In this document: in pieces, positions 25,615 through 34,435 of the stretch
Layout of the letters: every line of letters begins with the position of its first letter
How positions within the stretch are numbered: position 1 is the stretch's first letter
Source of the DNA: SHVO01 sp041919675
Lineage (GTDB): Bacteria > Pseudomonadota > Alphaproteobacteria > Rhodospirillales > Rhodospirillaceae
Reading direction: 5' to 3'
NCBI GenBank assembly: GCA_041919675.1
Contig: JAYRTJ010000011.1
Span: 1 to 52,553 of the forward strand
Length of the DNA stretch: 52,553 nt
Made by a program: the position numbers and the translations under genes
The notes under the pieces: generated by a model
The model's database searches: none
What the model was told of the DNA's origin: nothing
The model's input: only the letters and a program-made list of their open reading frames with translations

Positions 25615-26328
25615 ATGAGTGCGATCTCCGTCATGCTGGTGGACGACGATCCCTTTATCCGTGAGGTGGTCGCGGCGGCGCTGAGCGTGACACCCGGCGT
25701 TCATGTGCAGAGCTTCGCGTCCGGTGAGGATGCGGTCGCAGGCGCGCGCGTGGCGCCGCCGGACATCATCGTGCTCGATTTCACGATGCCGGGCGCCGAC
25801 GGCCTTGCGATCCACCGTGATCTGAAGGCCGCGCTCGGCGACATGCCGCCGGTGATTTTCCTGACCGCGCGTGAAGACGCCGATCTTGTCGCGCGATTGC
25901 GCGCGGCCGGCGCCGTGGGTGTGCTCGCGAAACCCTTCGATCCGTCTGTGATCGCGCACGAGATCCTGAAACTCGGCGCCCGCCCGCGCAAGGCGACGCC
26001 GCGCGATACACGCCTCGATGCGGTGGCGGCGGGTTTCCGCGCAAGCCTGCCGCAGACCATGGCGCAGATCGACCAGGAATGGCGTGCGCTGCGGCGCGAG
26101 TGGCAAGCTCCTGTCGCCGCGAGTCTGATCATGCGTGTGCATAAACTCGCGGGCGCGGCGGGCTTGTTCAAACTGCACGACTTCGGAAACGCCGCGCGCG
26201 CCGTGGAAATCGCGGCGTTGGTGCAAGCGGATGCCGAGAAGCGCGGCGAAGCGGTGGATGTTGCGGCGTTGGAGCCGGCGGTGGCCGCGCTGTGGGTGCA
26301 TGCGATTGAGGCGATGGGGAGGGGGTGA
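25615..26328 (+). CDS. Receiver-HPt two-domain signalling protein
   Basis: A 237-residue protein with an N-terminal receiver (acidic 10-12, Asp55 in IIVLDFTMPGADG, Lys in LAKPFD) joined to a C-terminal HPt domain with His176 in IMRVHKLAGAAGLF. It has no DNA-binding domain. Such proteins pass phosphate between a kinase and another receiver, or act as a sink. It lies beside the hybrid kinase and the OmpR-type regulator and probably belongs to the same network. The stop is followed closely by a short hypothetical gene. Confidence 0.85.
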   Translation: MSAISVMLVDDDPFIREVVAAALSVTPGVHVQSFASGEDAVAGARVAPPDIIVLDFTMPGADGLAIHRDLKAALGDMPPVIFLTAREDADLVARLRAAGAVGVLAKPFDPSVIAHEILKLGARPRKATPRDTRLDAVAAGFRASLPQTMAQIDQEWRALRREWQAPVAASLIMRVHKLAGAAGLFKLHDFGNAARAVEIAALVQADAEKRGEAVDVAALEPAVAALWVHAIEAMGRG

Positions 26329-26405
26329 TGAACCTCGCCAGTCCGCCTACGGATCGAGTAAGCTGAAGGCCGACCCTGCGACTTTGACGGCGCTACGGGA
26401 TAGAC

Positions 26406-26609
26406 ATGGCTCTCTTGAAAACCTTTGGGGCGACGCCTTCGGATACGGCTTCGGCGCCCTCACCGAAAAAGAAGCCCGGTTTCTCAGCCGGTCACCGGCT
26501 GACGCCGTCCGAGCTCTCATTGATGGACGCCGAGGCCGAGGTGGCGTTCGATGAGCTCGATCGCCTGGCCGCTGAGCGCAAGGCCGCGAAGACTGCTTCC
26601 AAAAAGTGA
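26406..26609 (+). CDS. Small hypothetical protein
   Basis: A 67-residue frame with a Lys-rich C-terminus (RKAAKTASKK) and the segment RLTPSELSLMDAEAEVAFDELDRL predicted to be helical. No family was recognised and the ribosome site is weak, so it is a tentative gene. It lies between the receiver-HPt gene and tRNA-Thr. Confidence 0.4.
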   Translation: MALLKTFGATPSDTASAPSPKKKPGFSAGHRLTPSELSLMDAEAEVAFDELDRLAAERKAAKTASKK

Positions 26610-26745
26610 AATTGCCGACGACGCTGAAAGAGGCGCTGCGCCTGGCGGAGACGCGAGGGCCCGGCGTGCTCGAGGATTTAGGGGGGGGCAAGCCGTTAGG
26701 CGGATCTTCCCCTCGATCCTCCGCCGGGCGGGAGGGGGTTTCAAG

Positions 26746-26820
26746 TGGTGCCGGATGAGGGGATTGAACCCCCGACCTTCGGTTTACAAAACCGCTGCTC
26801 TACCGCTGAGCTAATCCGGC
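26746..26820 (-). tRNA. tRNA-Thr (anticodon TGT)
   Basis: On the minus strand the acceptor GCCGGAT pairs with ATCCGGC, followed by discriminator A and an encoded CCA. The D-arm (TAGCTCAGCGGTAGAGCA), the anticodon loop TTTGTAA with anticodon TGT and the T-arm GGGGGTTCAATCCCC are all regular. Length is 75 nt including CCA. Confidence 0.95.
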
Positions 26821-26889
26821 GTCGCCATTCGCAAAGAGGCCCGGAAAATAGGGCCGGGCCTCCAAAAGGGCAACTCACTAAAAACGCCG

Positions 26890-27753
26890 CTATTTCTTCG
26901 TGTCCTGACGCACTTTTTCATAAAGCGCCACAGCGGCCGCGTTGGAGACGTTGAGGCTTTCCATGTCGCCGGCCATGGGCAACTTGGCGACGTGATCGCA
27001 GGTTTCGAGCACGAGGCGGCGCACGCCTTCGCCTTCGGCGCCGAGCACGAGCGCAATCCGGCCGCCGAGTTTGACCTGACCCACCATGTCCTTGGCGTGG
27101 GCGTCGAGACCGACGACCCAGAACTGATGTTCCTTTATCTCTTCGAGCGCGCGCACGAGGTTGGTGGTTTTGACGTAAGCAATCTTATCCAGCGCGCCGG
27201 AGGCCGATTTCGCCATGACGCCGTTTTCCTCGGGCGCATGGCGGTCGGGCGCGATCACGGCGACCGCGCCGAACGCCGCGGCCGATCGCAAGATGGCGCC
27301 GACGTTGTGCGGATCGGTGACCTGATCGAGCACCATGATGCATGCGTTGGGATTGGCGCTGGAAAGCTCGAGCACATCGGTGAGGTTGTGATCGAGCGCG
27401 CGCGTGAGCATCGCGATGCCTTGATGCACGGCGTCCTCGCCGACGACGGCGTCGATCTCGCGGCGCGAGCAGGTGCGTGCATTGCCGAGATCGCCCGCGT
27501 CTTCCGCGAGCTTGGCCAGCGCTTCCGCGGTCCCCATGAGCCTGAGAATCTTGCGTGAGGGATTGGTCAAGGCCGCCGCGACGGCGTGGTGGCCGTAGAG
27601 CCAGACTTCGCCCGACTTGTGGGCCGGCGCCTCCTTTCGCTCGCCGCGGGCGGCTTCCGGCCGGCCGATTTGGCGCTCGGCGGGCGGGGTCGAACGGCGC
27701 CCCTGGTTGCCGGTCTTTTGTCCAGGCCGTTGAGAACGGATGTGTTTTGACAT
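26890..27753 (-). CDS. rlmB: TrmH/SpoU-family 23S rRNA 2'-O-methyltransferase (RlmB-like)
   Basis: A 287-residue SPOUT methyltransferase. The N-terminal ~45 residues are basic and low in complexity (SKHIRSQRPGQKTG...), then a substrate-binding domain starts at VWLYGHHAVAAAL. The knotted catalytic domain shows DQVTDPHNVGAILRSAAAFG, LVLGAEGEGVRRL and MESLNVSNAAAVALYE, the three SpoU motifs. RlmB methylates the ribose of G2251 in 23S rRNA; paralogs could act elsewhere, so the symbol is by similarity. The ATG at 27753 was preferred over in-frame codons upstream, which lack conserved sequence. Confidence 0.9.
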   Translation of the reverse strand: MSKHIRSQRPGQKTGNQGRRSTPPAERQIGRPEAARGERKEAPAHKSGEVWLYGHHAVAAALTNPSRKILRLMGTAEALAKLAEDAGDLGNARTCSRREIDAVVGEDAVHQGIAMLTRALDHNLTDVLELSSANPNACIMVLDQVTDPHNVGAILRSAAAFGAVAVIAPDRHAPEENGVMAKSASGALDKIAYVKTTNLVRALEEIKEHQFWVVGLDAHAKDMVGQVKLGGRIALVLGAEGEGVRRLVLETCDHVAKLPMAGDMESLNVSNAAAVALYEKVRQDTKK

Positions 27754-27873
27754 TTTTTGAGCGTCCTTTTTTGCCCGGCGTAACGATGTTCTTTCACGTT
27801 GACAAGCAAGGACCAACCCCCTACTTGGAGGCCCTTCCGAGAGACCGGCTTCCCAAACGATTTCCACAGGTTA

Positions 27874-27959
27874 GGAGGGGTGGCCGAGCGGTCAATGGCA
27901 GCAGACTGTAAATCTGCCGACTTATGTCTACGAAGGTTCGAATCCTTCCCCCTCCACCA
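27874..27959 (+). tRNA. tRNA-Tyr (anticodon GTA)
   Basis: An 86-nt type II tRNA with a long variable arm. The acceptor GGAGGGG pairs with CCCCTCC, followed by A and encoded CCA. The anticodon loop CTGTAAA carries GTA, and GGTTCGAATCC forms the T-arm. It is followed by hairpins and then the DUF3297 gene. Confidence 0.95.
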
Positions 27960-28045
27960 TCCTGCTTCGCCCTTCGGGCTACGCAGGATTATCCTTCAAG
28001 GTCGTACGAAGCAGGATGCCCTGCGCAGCTTTAGCGGAGCAGGGC
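27959..28045. repeat. Two hairpins downstream of tRNA-Tyr
   Basis: The first stem is ATCCTGC (27959-27965) with GCAGGAT (27983-27989), with a GCCC/GGGC inner stem. The second is GCCCTGC (28018-28024) with GCAGGGC (28039-28045). Neither has a long T-run. They may process or end the tRNA transcript, or be dispersed palindromic elements. Confidence 0.55.
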
Positions 28046-28068
28046 TGTTCTAACCGACGAGTATCGAT

Positions 28069-28320
28069 ATGACCGAAACGCTTCCCGACCGCCTGTCCGT
28101 CAATCCGCAGAGCCCTCACTATAATGAGGAGCTCCTGAAGAAAGACGTGGGTGTGCGTTTCAACGGCGTCGAGAAGAACAACGTCGAGGAATACTGCGTC
28201 AGTGAAGGTTGGATCAAAGTGGCCGCCGGCAAGACGCTCGACCGGCGCGGCAATCCGATGACCATCACCCTCAAGGGCAAGGTCGAGCCCTATTACCGTT
28301 CGCCGGAAAGCGCCGCTTAA
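28069..28320 (+). CDS. DUF3297 family protein
   Basis: An 83-residue soluble protein of the DUF3297 family, recognised by LPDRLSVNPQSPHYNEELL, GVRFNGVEKNNVEEYCVSEG and KTLDRRGNPMTITLKGKVEP. It is common in alpha- and gammaproteobacteria with no known role. The stop codon lies in a perfect dyad GCCGC-TTAA-GCGGC (28312-28325), which may help to end transcription. Confidence 0.85.
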   Translation: MTETLPDRLSVNPQSPHYNEELLKKDVGVRFNGVEKNNVEEYCVSEGWIKVAAGKTLDRRGNPMTITLKGKVEPYYRSPESAA

Positions 28321-28788
28321 GCGGCGCGGCGACTCTGACGTCCTATCCGTCCCGCCAAGGATATTTCACGGGCGCTTTCGTGCCTGGAGCGGTGTGCCAC
28401 CCCCCAGAGCTTGCGCCCAGTTACGTGCGGCCATCGGCAATAATCCGCCGAGCGTGTTTTGCCGCGCTCTTGTCTGTGCGGCCTTGCCCGATCTTTGTGC
28501 GCCGCGCTGCATTGAAGAATCATCGAACGATCACAGCCCGTTAGGGCGGCTTTGTTACATTTTTAGGCGCAGGTAAAACCCTTGCGCGGAGGACCGCCGA
28601 GTGATCCGCGAGGCCTTTGAATTCACGAAGATTTTTCGTGATGAAACTGCAAAAAACCGCGCGGGGACCCCACACTCTGTGGTAAAAAAGCACTTCGCTT
28701 TAGAGCGTGGAGGGGTACGTCTGAAATGACGCACCTGTGCTCAGGCGGCGTTCGCCCGAAAAGGGCTTCGGCTCAAGTGAGGAGAGGT
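28321..28788. promoter_or_regulatory. Long leader region before secreted module 1
   Basis: This 468-bp gap has no convincing gene. It holds a GCCC-GTTA-GGGC hairpin at 28536-28547 followed by T-rich sequence (a weak terminator for DUF3297) and a 7-bp dyad TCACGAA/TTCGTGA at 28623-28641. The dyad lies about 150 bases before the first module gene and is a candidate operator. A promoter for the four-gene module is expected here, but I could not name its elements. Confidence 0.45.
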
Positions 28789-30183
28789 ATGCTGAACCTT
28801 CGTTGCGCTACGCATTTTGCTGCGGCCGCGGTTGTCGTGTTTGCGGGCGCTGGCGCGTATGCGCAGACCCAGAAAAACCAGGTGCCGGTTGAGGCCTTCA
28901 TCGCGGAATCGATGCCCGCCGGTGTTCAGGTGCTCGGTACGGAAGTCGACGGTCCGGTCTTCGCGACCGCCGCCGGGCGTACGCTTTATGTGTGGCCCGA
29001 GAATGATCAGAACGACCAGGGTGTGCGCGGCGAGCGTGAAGGCAAGCCGACCTGCACCGACAAGGTCGCGCGGGTGACCGCGGGCTTCCAGGAGCCATAT
29101 CCGCCCAATCTCATCGAAGTGGACGTCGATACGCGTCCGTCGTGCGCGGCGTTGTGGCCGCCGTTCCTCGCGGACGCCGGCGCTAAGCCGGTTGGCAAGT
29201 GGACCATCGTCGAGCGTCCCGACGGCGCCAAGCAGTGGGCCTATGAGGGCCTCGCGGCTTATACCTCGGTTCTCGACCGTGAGCCGGGTGACGTGATCGG
29301 CTCGGCCAAAATGCACGCCGGCGGCGATTCAGGCGCAAAGCGCAGACCGATCGGACCTGAGGCGGATGTGCCGGCGCAATTCGAAGTCGTGACTCTGCCG
29401 CTGGGACGCATGCTCACCGATATTAAAGGCTTCTCGGTCTATACGTGGGATCGCGACGGCGCCAACAAATCGAACTGTGACGCCGCCTGCCAGGAGACCT
29501 TCGCCCCCATGCTGGCGCATGCGTCGGCGCCGAAAGTGCACGGGGACTGGGGCGTGATCGAACGCTCCCCGGGTGTGTTTCAGTGGACGTACCGCAAAAA
29601 GCCGCTCTACTCGATGCTCGGCGAAGAGCAGCGCGGCGCGTTTCATGGCTCGGATATTCCGGGCTGGCACAATGTGTTCACGCAGCCGGCGCCGGCGTTC
29701 CCGAAGGGCTTCGCCGTTCAGGACGCGCCCGGCGGGCAGGTGCTGGCCAACGCCGAAGGCCGCACGGTGTACATTTATACCTGCGTCGACGATACGCTCG
29801 ATCAGCAGATCTGCGATCACCCCGCCCTCAATCAGAAATACCGCCTCGCGATTTGCGGCGGCTCGGATGCTGCGCGCTGCGTGAAGCAGTTCCCGTACGT
29901 GACGGCGAGCGCTTCCGAGCGTTCGACCTCGCGCATCTGGCAGATCAAGACCATCGACACGAGCACCGGCAAATACGTCGCGGAGAACGCGCCGAACGCG
30001 ACGCGCGTTTGGACGTATCGCGACCGGCCGCTGTATTACTTCTTCAAGGACACGACCCCCGGCGACACGTATGGGGATTCATGGGGTGAGAACAACGGCT
30101 GGATCAATGGTTTCCACGCCTTCTTCACCCGCGAGGAATTTCGCAAACAGTATCTCGACACTTCAGGGAGCGGCCGTCGATGA
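28789..30183 (+). CDS. Module 1, component A: secreted PF03640-type repeat protein
   Basis: A 464-residue exported protein with a signal peptide ending near AYAQ. It contains three copies of the secreted repeat of unknown function (PF03640, Lipoprotein_15). Copy 1 (about 40-175) has GRTLYVWP and QWAYEGLAAYTSV. Copy 2 (about 200-310) has FSVYTWDRDG, SNCDAACQETFAPM and QWTYRKKPLYS. Copy 3 (about 320-455) has GRTVYIYTC and VWTYRDRPLYYF. Paired Cys residues suggest disulfides. The ATG at 28789 follows AGGAGAGG; an upstream in-frame start is less likely because it precedes the signal peptide. The stop overlaps component B (ATGA). Paralog of the gene at 49863. Confidence 0.85.
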   Translation: MLNLRCATHFAAAAVVVFAGAGAYAQTQKNQVPVEAFIAESMPAGVQVLGTEVDGPVFATAAGRTLYVWPENDQNDQGVRGEREGKPTCTDKVARVTAGFQEPYPPNLIEVDVDTRPSCAALWPPFLADAGAKPVGKWTIVERPDGAKQWAYEGLAAYTSVLDREPGDVIGSAKMHAGGDSGAKRRPIGPEADVPAQFEVVTLPLGRMLTDIKGFSVYTWDRDGANKSNCDAACQETFAPMLAHASAPKVHGDWGVIERSPGVFQWTYRKKPLYSMLGEEQRGAFHGSDIPGWHNVFTQPAPAFPKGFAVQDAPGGQVLANAEGRTVYIYTCVDDTLDQQICDHPALNQKYRLAICGGSDAARCVKQFPYVTASASERSTSRIWQIKTIDTSTGKYVAENAPNATRVWTYRDRPLYYFFKDTTPGDTYGDSWGENNGWINGFHAFFTREEFRKQYLDTSGSGRR

Positions 30184-31328
30184 AACACATCATTCTGTCC
30201 ACTCAGGTCTCCGCCTTCGCGATCGCGGCGAGCCTCGCGCTCACGGCCGGTGGCGCCAACGCGCAACAGGCCATGAAAGAGGGCGCCCTCGGCGTCCAGA
30301 ACCGCTCCATCGGTTATGTGATGGTGTTCGAGAACCGCTCGATCTATCAGGCGAAGGACGCGAAGACCCAGTGCCCGACGGCACTGAACGACGGCCCGCC
30401 GGAGCAGTTCAAGAAGCTCTATCCCGATACCGGCGAGCGCACCGTCGAAGGCACGCGCCTCGCATGGGAAGGCGAACTGTGGAACCCGACCGCGAAGGAG
30501 CTGAACGTCCCGTACTACGAAGTGCAGGGCAAGGTCGGCCGCGGCATGAACCTCGACGGCAAGGTCGGCCCGAATGACTACGTCGATCCGGACACCGGCG
30601 AGAAGGGCATCGACAACCAAATCTACCGCACGGTCGGCTGCACGTTTAACTACCGCGACGGCCAGACCTCGACCCTGACGCCGCAATGGCGCCGCGCCAC
30701 CTACAACATCTTCGTCATCGAGCTGACGGACGTGGACAGCCTGCAGAACGACGACGACGTGACCGTGACCACCTATCGCGGCAAGGACCGTCTGATCACC
30801 GATGCGACCGGCAACGAATACCTGCCGGGCGGCTCGCAGACTCTCGATACGCGCTGGGGCAAGCGCTACATCACCGCCTTCAAGGGCAAGATCAAGGACG
30901 GCGTCCTGACCACGGAAGCCAAGGACCTGATCATGCCGGCGGCGTCGGTCTACGCGCCGCGCGACGGCGCGCCGGACATCATCTACCGCGACATGCGTTT
31001 CCAGCTGAACCTGACGGACACGCAGGCGAACGGCTACATGGGCGGCTATGCCGACGTGTGGACCTGGTACTACCACTCGCACAAGACCCGTGACTCGCGT
31101 CACCAGGCGTACGGCGGCACCGCCGGTCCGACCCTGTACCGCGCGCTGATGAAGAACGCCGATGGGTTCCCGGATGCGGACGGCCGGAAGACCGCGATCT
31201 CCACCGCGCTCGACGTGAAGTTCGTGCATGTTTTCGTGCAGCACCCCGGCGCTCAGGTGGCCGGTATGGTCAATCATGGAACGCAGTCGGCTGAAGCCGC
31301 CGCGACTGAAACGCGCGCACGCGAGTAA
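30180..31328 (+). CDS. Module 1, component B: secreted protein of unknown family
   Basis: A 382-residue exported protein with a signal peptide (cleavage near ANAQ). I do not recognise a named domain. Its paralog at 51240 shares the start GALxxRxIGxV, the segment GPPEQFKKLYP, the calcium-loop-like NLDGKVGPNDYVDPDTG leading to GIDNQIYRTVGC, ELTDVDSLQNDDDVTV, the stretch GVLTTEA and a YGG region near the C-terminus. These suggest a periplasmic or outer-surface protein with a metal-binding loop. It is translationally coupled to A (ATGA overlap) and precedes C. Confidence 0.75.
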   Translation: MKHIILSTQVSAFAIAASLALTAGGANAQQAMKEGALGVQNRSIGYVMVFENRSIYQAKDAKTQCPTALNDGPPEQFKKLYPDTGERTVEGTRLAWEGELWNPTAKELNVPYYEVQGKVGRGMNLDGKVGPNDYVDPDTGEKGIDNQIYRTVGCTFNYRDGQTSTLTPQWRRATYNIFVIELTDVDSLQNDDDVTVTTYRGKDRLITDATGNEYLPGGSQTLDTRWGKRYITAFKGKIKDGVLTTEAKDLIMPAASVYAPRDGAPDIIYRDMRFQLNLTDTQANGYMGGYADVWTWYYHSHKTRDSRHQAYGGTAGPTLYRALMKNADGFPDADGRKTAISTALDVKFVHVFVQHPGAQVAGMVNHGTQSAEAAATETRARE

Positions 31329-31342
31329 CGGAGGATTTGTTA

Positions 31343-33064
31343 GTGTCTTCGAAAGTACGTCTCTCCTCGCTCCTGCGCGGCAGCGCGATCGGTCTTGTGG
31401 CCGCTTTCGCGCTTTCCAGCTGCTCGGGACCGACGGGCAGTGAAGGAGCCAAGACCGCGGCGAGCAAGCAAGTCGCTGCGGTGGCGGAACCGGAGTCTTC
31501 CGGCGCCGAGCCGCGTCTGCGCCTGATCACACGCGATCAGTACCTCAATACGTTGGCTTATGTGTTCGGCGCGGATGTGCGCCCGGACGTGGAATTCGCG
31601 CCGGTGGAGCGCGTCGACGGCCTGCTTCGCCTCGGCACCTCGCGCGCGGGCGTCAATGACACGCAGCTTGAGTTGTACCAGAAGACCGCGCAGTTCGTGG
31701 CCGCTCAGGTGATCGAGCCCACGCGCCGCAACTTCGTCATCACCTGCAAGCCGGCCAATGAGAAGGCCGCCGACGCCGCTTGCGCGTCACAGGTGCTGAA
31801 CCGGGTCGGACGCCTGATGTTCCGCAAGTCGCTGGAGAAGGACAAGCTGGACGAACTGGTCAGCCATGCCAACGCCGCCGCGGATCGGCTGGGCGACTTC
31901 TACGCCGGCCTCGCGGTGTCGATTGAAGAGATTCTTATGAGCCCGAAGGCGATGCTGATCGCCGAAAAGGCCGAGCCGGATCCGAAGAATCCGGGCCACA
32001 TGCGCCTCGACGCCTATTCGCTTGCTTCGCGCCTGTCGTACTTCCTGTGGGACGCGGCGCCGGATGAGGCGTTGCTGAAAGCCGCCGAGACCGGCGAGAT
32101 CCTGACCGAGAAGGGCCGGGCGAAGATCGTCGACATGATGATCGCCAGCCCGCGCCTGAAAGACGGTCTGCGCGCCTTCTTCGACGACATGTACGACTTC
32201 GAGAAGATGACGACCCTGGCCAAGGATGCGCTGGTATATCCGGCGTTCACCGGTCTCACCGCGGAAGACGCGCGTGAGCAGACCTTGCGCACGGTCACGG
32301 ATCACCTGATCACCAAGAAGGGCGACTACCGCGACCTGTACACGACGCGCACCACGTTCCTGTCGCCGCCGCTGGCCGCGTTGTACCAGCTGCCGACGAC
32401 CAAGGGCTGGATCGAGTACCAGTTCCCTGAATCGAGCCCGCGCGCCGGCGTGCTGACGCATATCAGCTTCCTGGCCTCGCACTCGCATCCGGGCCGCAGT
32501 TCGCCGACCCTGCGCGGCAAGGCCTTGCGCGAACTGCTGCTCTGCCAGCCGGTTCCGCGTCCGCCTGCGAACGTCGATTTCTCGGCCCTCGAGAATCCGA
32601 AGGCGGAACACAAGACGCAGCGCGATCGCGTCAACTTCCACCTCGAGAATCCCGTGTGCGCCGGTTGCCATCGCATTACCGACCCGATCGGTCTCGCCAT
32701 GGAGAACTTCGACGGCTCGGGCCGCTATCGTACGAGTGAACGCGGCGCCACGATCGACGCCAGCGGCAATCTCGACGGCAAGCAGTATACGAGCGTGGTG
32801 GGGCTTGCGACGGCGCTGCACGATCACCCGGGCCTGACGTCGTGCCTGGTCAAACGGGTGTACTCTTACGGCACCGGCAGTCAGACCACGAAGGACGACG
32901 CCGAGATGCTGAAGTTCTTGAACGCGCGCTTTGAGTCGGCGGGCTACCGTGTGCCCGACTTGTTGCGCACGGTCGCGTTGAGCAAATCGTTTTCGGAATT
33001 CAAAGAAGCGGCTCCGGCCGCGGTTGAAGCGAAAACCGCTTCCGCCGCACCAGCCACTCACTAA
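31343..33064 (+). CDS. Module 1, component C: DUF1592/1588/1585 cytochrome-like lipoprotein
   Basis: A 573-residue protein with the GTG start at 31343, which sits seven bases after GAGGA; the TTG at 31337 is too close. The leader ends in a lipobox ALSSC. The order of conserved blocks is DUF1587-like (RDQYLNTLAYVFG), DUF1595 (VLNRVGRLMFRK), DUF1592 (RLSYFLWDAAPDEAL), DUF1588 (GVLTHISFLASHSHPGRSSP and CQPVPRPPANVDF) and DUF1585 (HPGLTSCLVKRVYSYGTG). One heme c site, CAGCH with Cys439, lies in DUF1588 and is followed by RITDPIGLAMENFDG. Such proteins are abundant in Planctomycetes and Myxococcota, usually beside DUF1552. Role unknown. Confidence 0.85.
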   Translation: MSSKVRLSSLLRGSAIGLVAAFALSSCSGPTGSEGAKTAASKQVAAVAEPESSGAEPRLRLITRDQYLNTLAYVFGADVRPDVEFAPVERVDGLLRLGTSRAGVNDTQLELYQKTAQFVAAQVIEPTRRNFVITCKPANEKAADAACASQVLNRVGRLMFRKSLEKDKLDELVSHANAAADRLGDFYAGLAVSIEEILMSPKAMLIAEKAEPDPKNPGHMRLDAYSLASRLSYFLWDAAPDEALLKAAETGEILTEKGRAKIVDMMIASPRLKDGLRAFFDDMYDFEKMTTLAKDALVYPAFTGLTAEDAREQTLRTVTDHLITKKGDYRDLYTTRTTFLSPPLAALYQLPTTKGWIEYQFPESSPRAGVLTHISFLASHSHPGRSSPTLRGKALRELLLCQPVPRPPANVDFSALENPKAEHKTQRDRVNFHLENPVCAGCHRITDPIGLAMENFDGSGRYRTSERGATIDASGNLDGKQYTSVVGLATALHDHPGLTSCLVKRVYSYGTGSQTTKDDAEMLKFLNARFESAGYRVPDLLRTVALSKSFSEFKEAAPAAVEAKTASAAPATH

Positions 33065-33078
33065 GGGAGACAAGCGTC

Positions 33079-34410
33079 ATGTACGATTTCAATAGACGTC
33101 GGGTCCTTCGCGGCATGCTGGGTGGCGGCGCCGTGACGGTTGGTTTACCGCTGCTTAACGCCTACCTGAACGGCAACGGCGACGCGATGGCCGACGGCCG
33201 TCCGATGCCGGTGCGCTTCGGGACCTGGTACTGGGCCCTCGGCATCGCCAAGGCGGCGTTCGTGCCGAATAAGCTCGGCGCGGGCTACGACATGAAGCCG
33301 GAAATGGAAGCGCTGAAGCCGGTGCAGCAGCACTTCAACGTGCTGACCAACTACACCGCGTTCCGCGACAACGCGCCGAACCTCTGCCACTTCTCGGGCT
33401 GGGTGATTTCGCGCACCGGGACCGCACCGATGACCGGCGGCAACATCCCGGGTGAAACCGTGGACGTGACCATCGCCAACCAGATCGGCCGCACCACGCG
33501 CTACAAGATGCTGACGGCCTCGGCCGACGGCAACGCGCGCGACACCTTCTCTTACGACAACCCGACGACCCCGAACGCCTCGGAAGTTTCGGGCCTCAAG
33601 TTCTACTCGCGCCTGTTCGGACCGGACTTCCAGGACCCGAATGCCCCGACGTTCACGCCGAGCCCGAAGGTCATGGTGCGTAAGAGCGCCATCTCCGGCG
33701 TCCTCGATGACGTGAAGGACCTGGAGAAGTCGGTCGGCGCCGACGACAAGGCGCGCCTCGACCAGTACTTCACCGGCCTGCGTCACCTGGAAAGACAGTT
33801 CGACCAGCAGCTCACCAAGCCGGAACCGATCGCGGCCTGTAAGAAGCCGGGCAACCTCAAGGAAGACACCAAGGTCGGGTCCGACGTGACGATCATCGCC
33901 TCGCGCCACAAGATCATCACCGATCTGATGGTCATGGCGGTGGCCTGCGATCAGACCCGCGTGTTCAACATGTCCTACGGCGGCAACAGCGCGACGAAGG
34001 CCGGCTTCGAGAAGCCGTCTCACACCGCGACGCATGAAGAGCCGTGGGATACGACGGTCGACTATCAGCCGACGTGCTCGTGGTTCACACGCCGTGCGAT
34101 GGAAAACTGGGCCTACTACGTGAAGTCCTTCGCCGAGTTCAAGGAAGGCGCCGGCAGCCTGCTCGACAACTGCTTCATCATGGCGAACAGCGACCACGGC
34201 CTCGCGCGCATTCACGCGCTCGACGGCATGGCCCTGTTCACCGCCGGCCGCGCCGGCGGCAAGGTGAAGGCGGGTCTGCACATCGACGGCGGTGCGACCG
34301 CCACGACGCGCCTCGGCTACACCGCGATGCGCATCATGGGCCTCGATGTCCCGTCGTGGGGCACCAAGAGCAACCTGACCTCGAAGGAAATCGGCGAAAT
34401 CCTCGCCTAA
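33079..34410 (+). CDS. Module 1, component D: DUF1552 Tat-exported protein
   Basis: A 443-residue DUF1552 protein with a twin-arginine leader (NRRRVLRGMLGGGAVTVGLP). Family segments are PVRFGTWYWALG, TANYT-like NVLTNYTAFR, FSGWVISRTG, KARLDQYFTGLRHLERQ and TDLMVMAVACDQTRV; HATHEE-type SHTATHEE and SDHG near the C-terminus resemble the alkaline-phosphatase-like fold of DUF1501/1552 proteins. The Tat leader means it folds with its cofactor in the cytoplasm before export. It always pairs with DUF1592-type proteins in other lineages, as here. Followed by a strong terminator. Confidence 0.87.
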   Translation: MYDFNRRRVLRGMLGGGAVTVGLPLLNAYLNGNGDAMADGRPMPVRFGTWYWALGIAKAAFVPNKLGAGYDMKPEMEALKPVQQHFNVLTNYTAFRDNAPNLCHFSGWVISRTGTAPMTGGNIPGETVDVTIANQIGRTTRYKMLTASADGNARDTFSYDNPTTPNASEVSGLKFYSRLFGPDFQDPNAPTFTPSPKVMVRKSAISGVLDDVKDLEKSVGADDKARLDQYFTGLRHLERQFDQQLTKPEPIAACKKPGNLKEDTKVGSDVTIIASRHKIITDLMVMAVACDQTRVFNMSYGGNSATKAGFEKPSHTATHEEPWDTTVDYQPTCSWFTRRAMENWAYYVKSFAEFKEGAGSLLDNCFIMANSDHGLARIHALDGMALFTAGRAGGKVKAGLHIDGGATATTRLGYTAMRIMGLDVPSWGTKSNLTSKEIGEILA

Positions 34411-34435
34411 GCGTTCCTTTAAGGCTGCGGGACGG

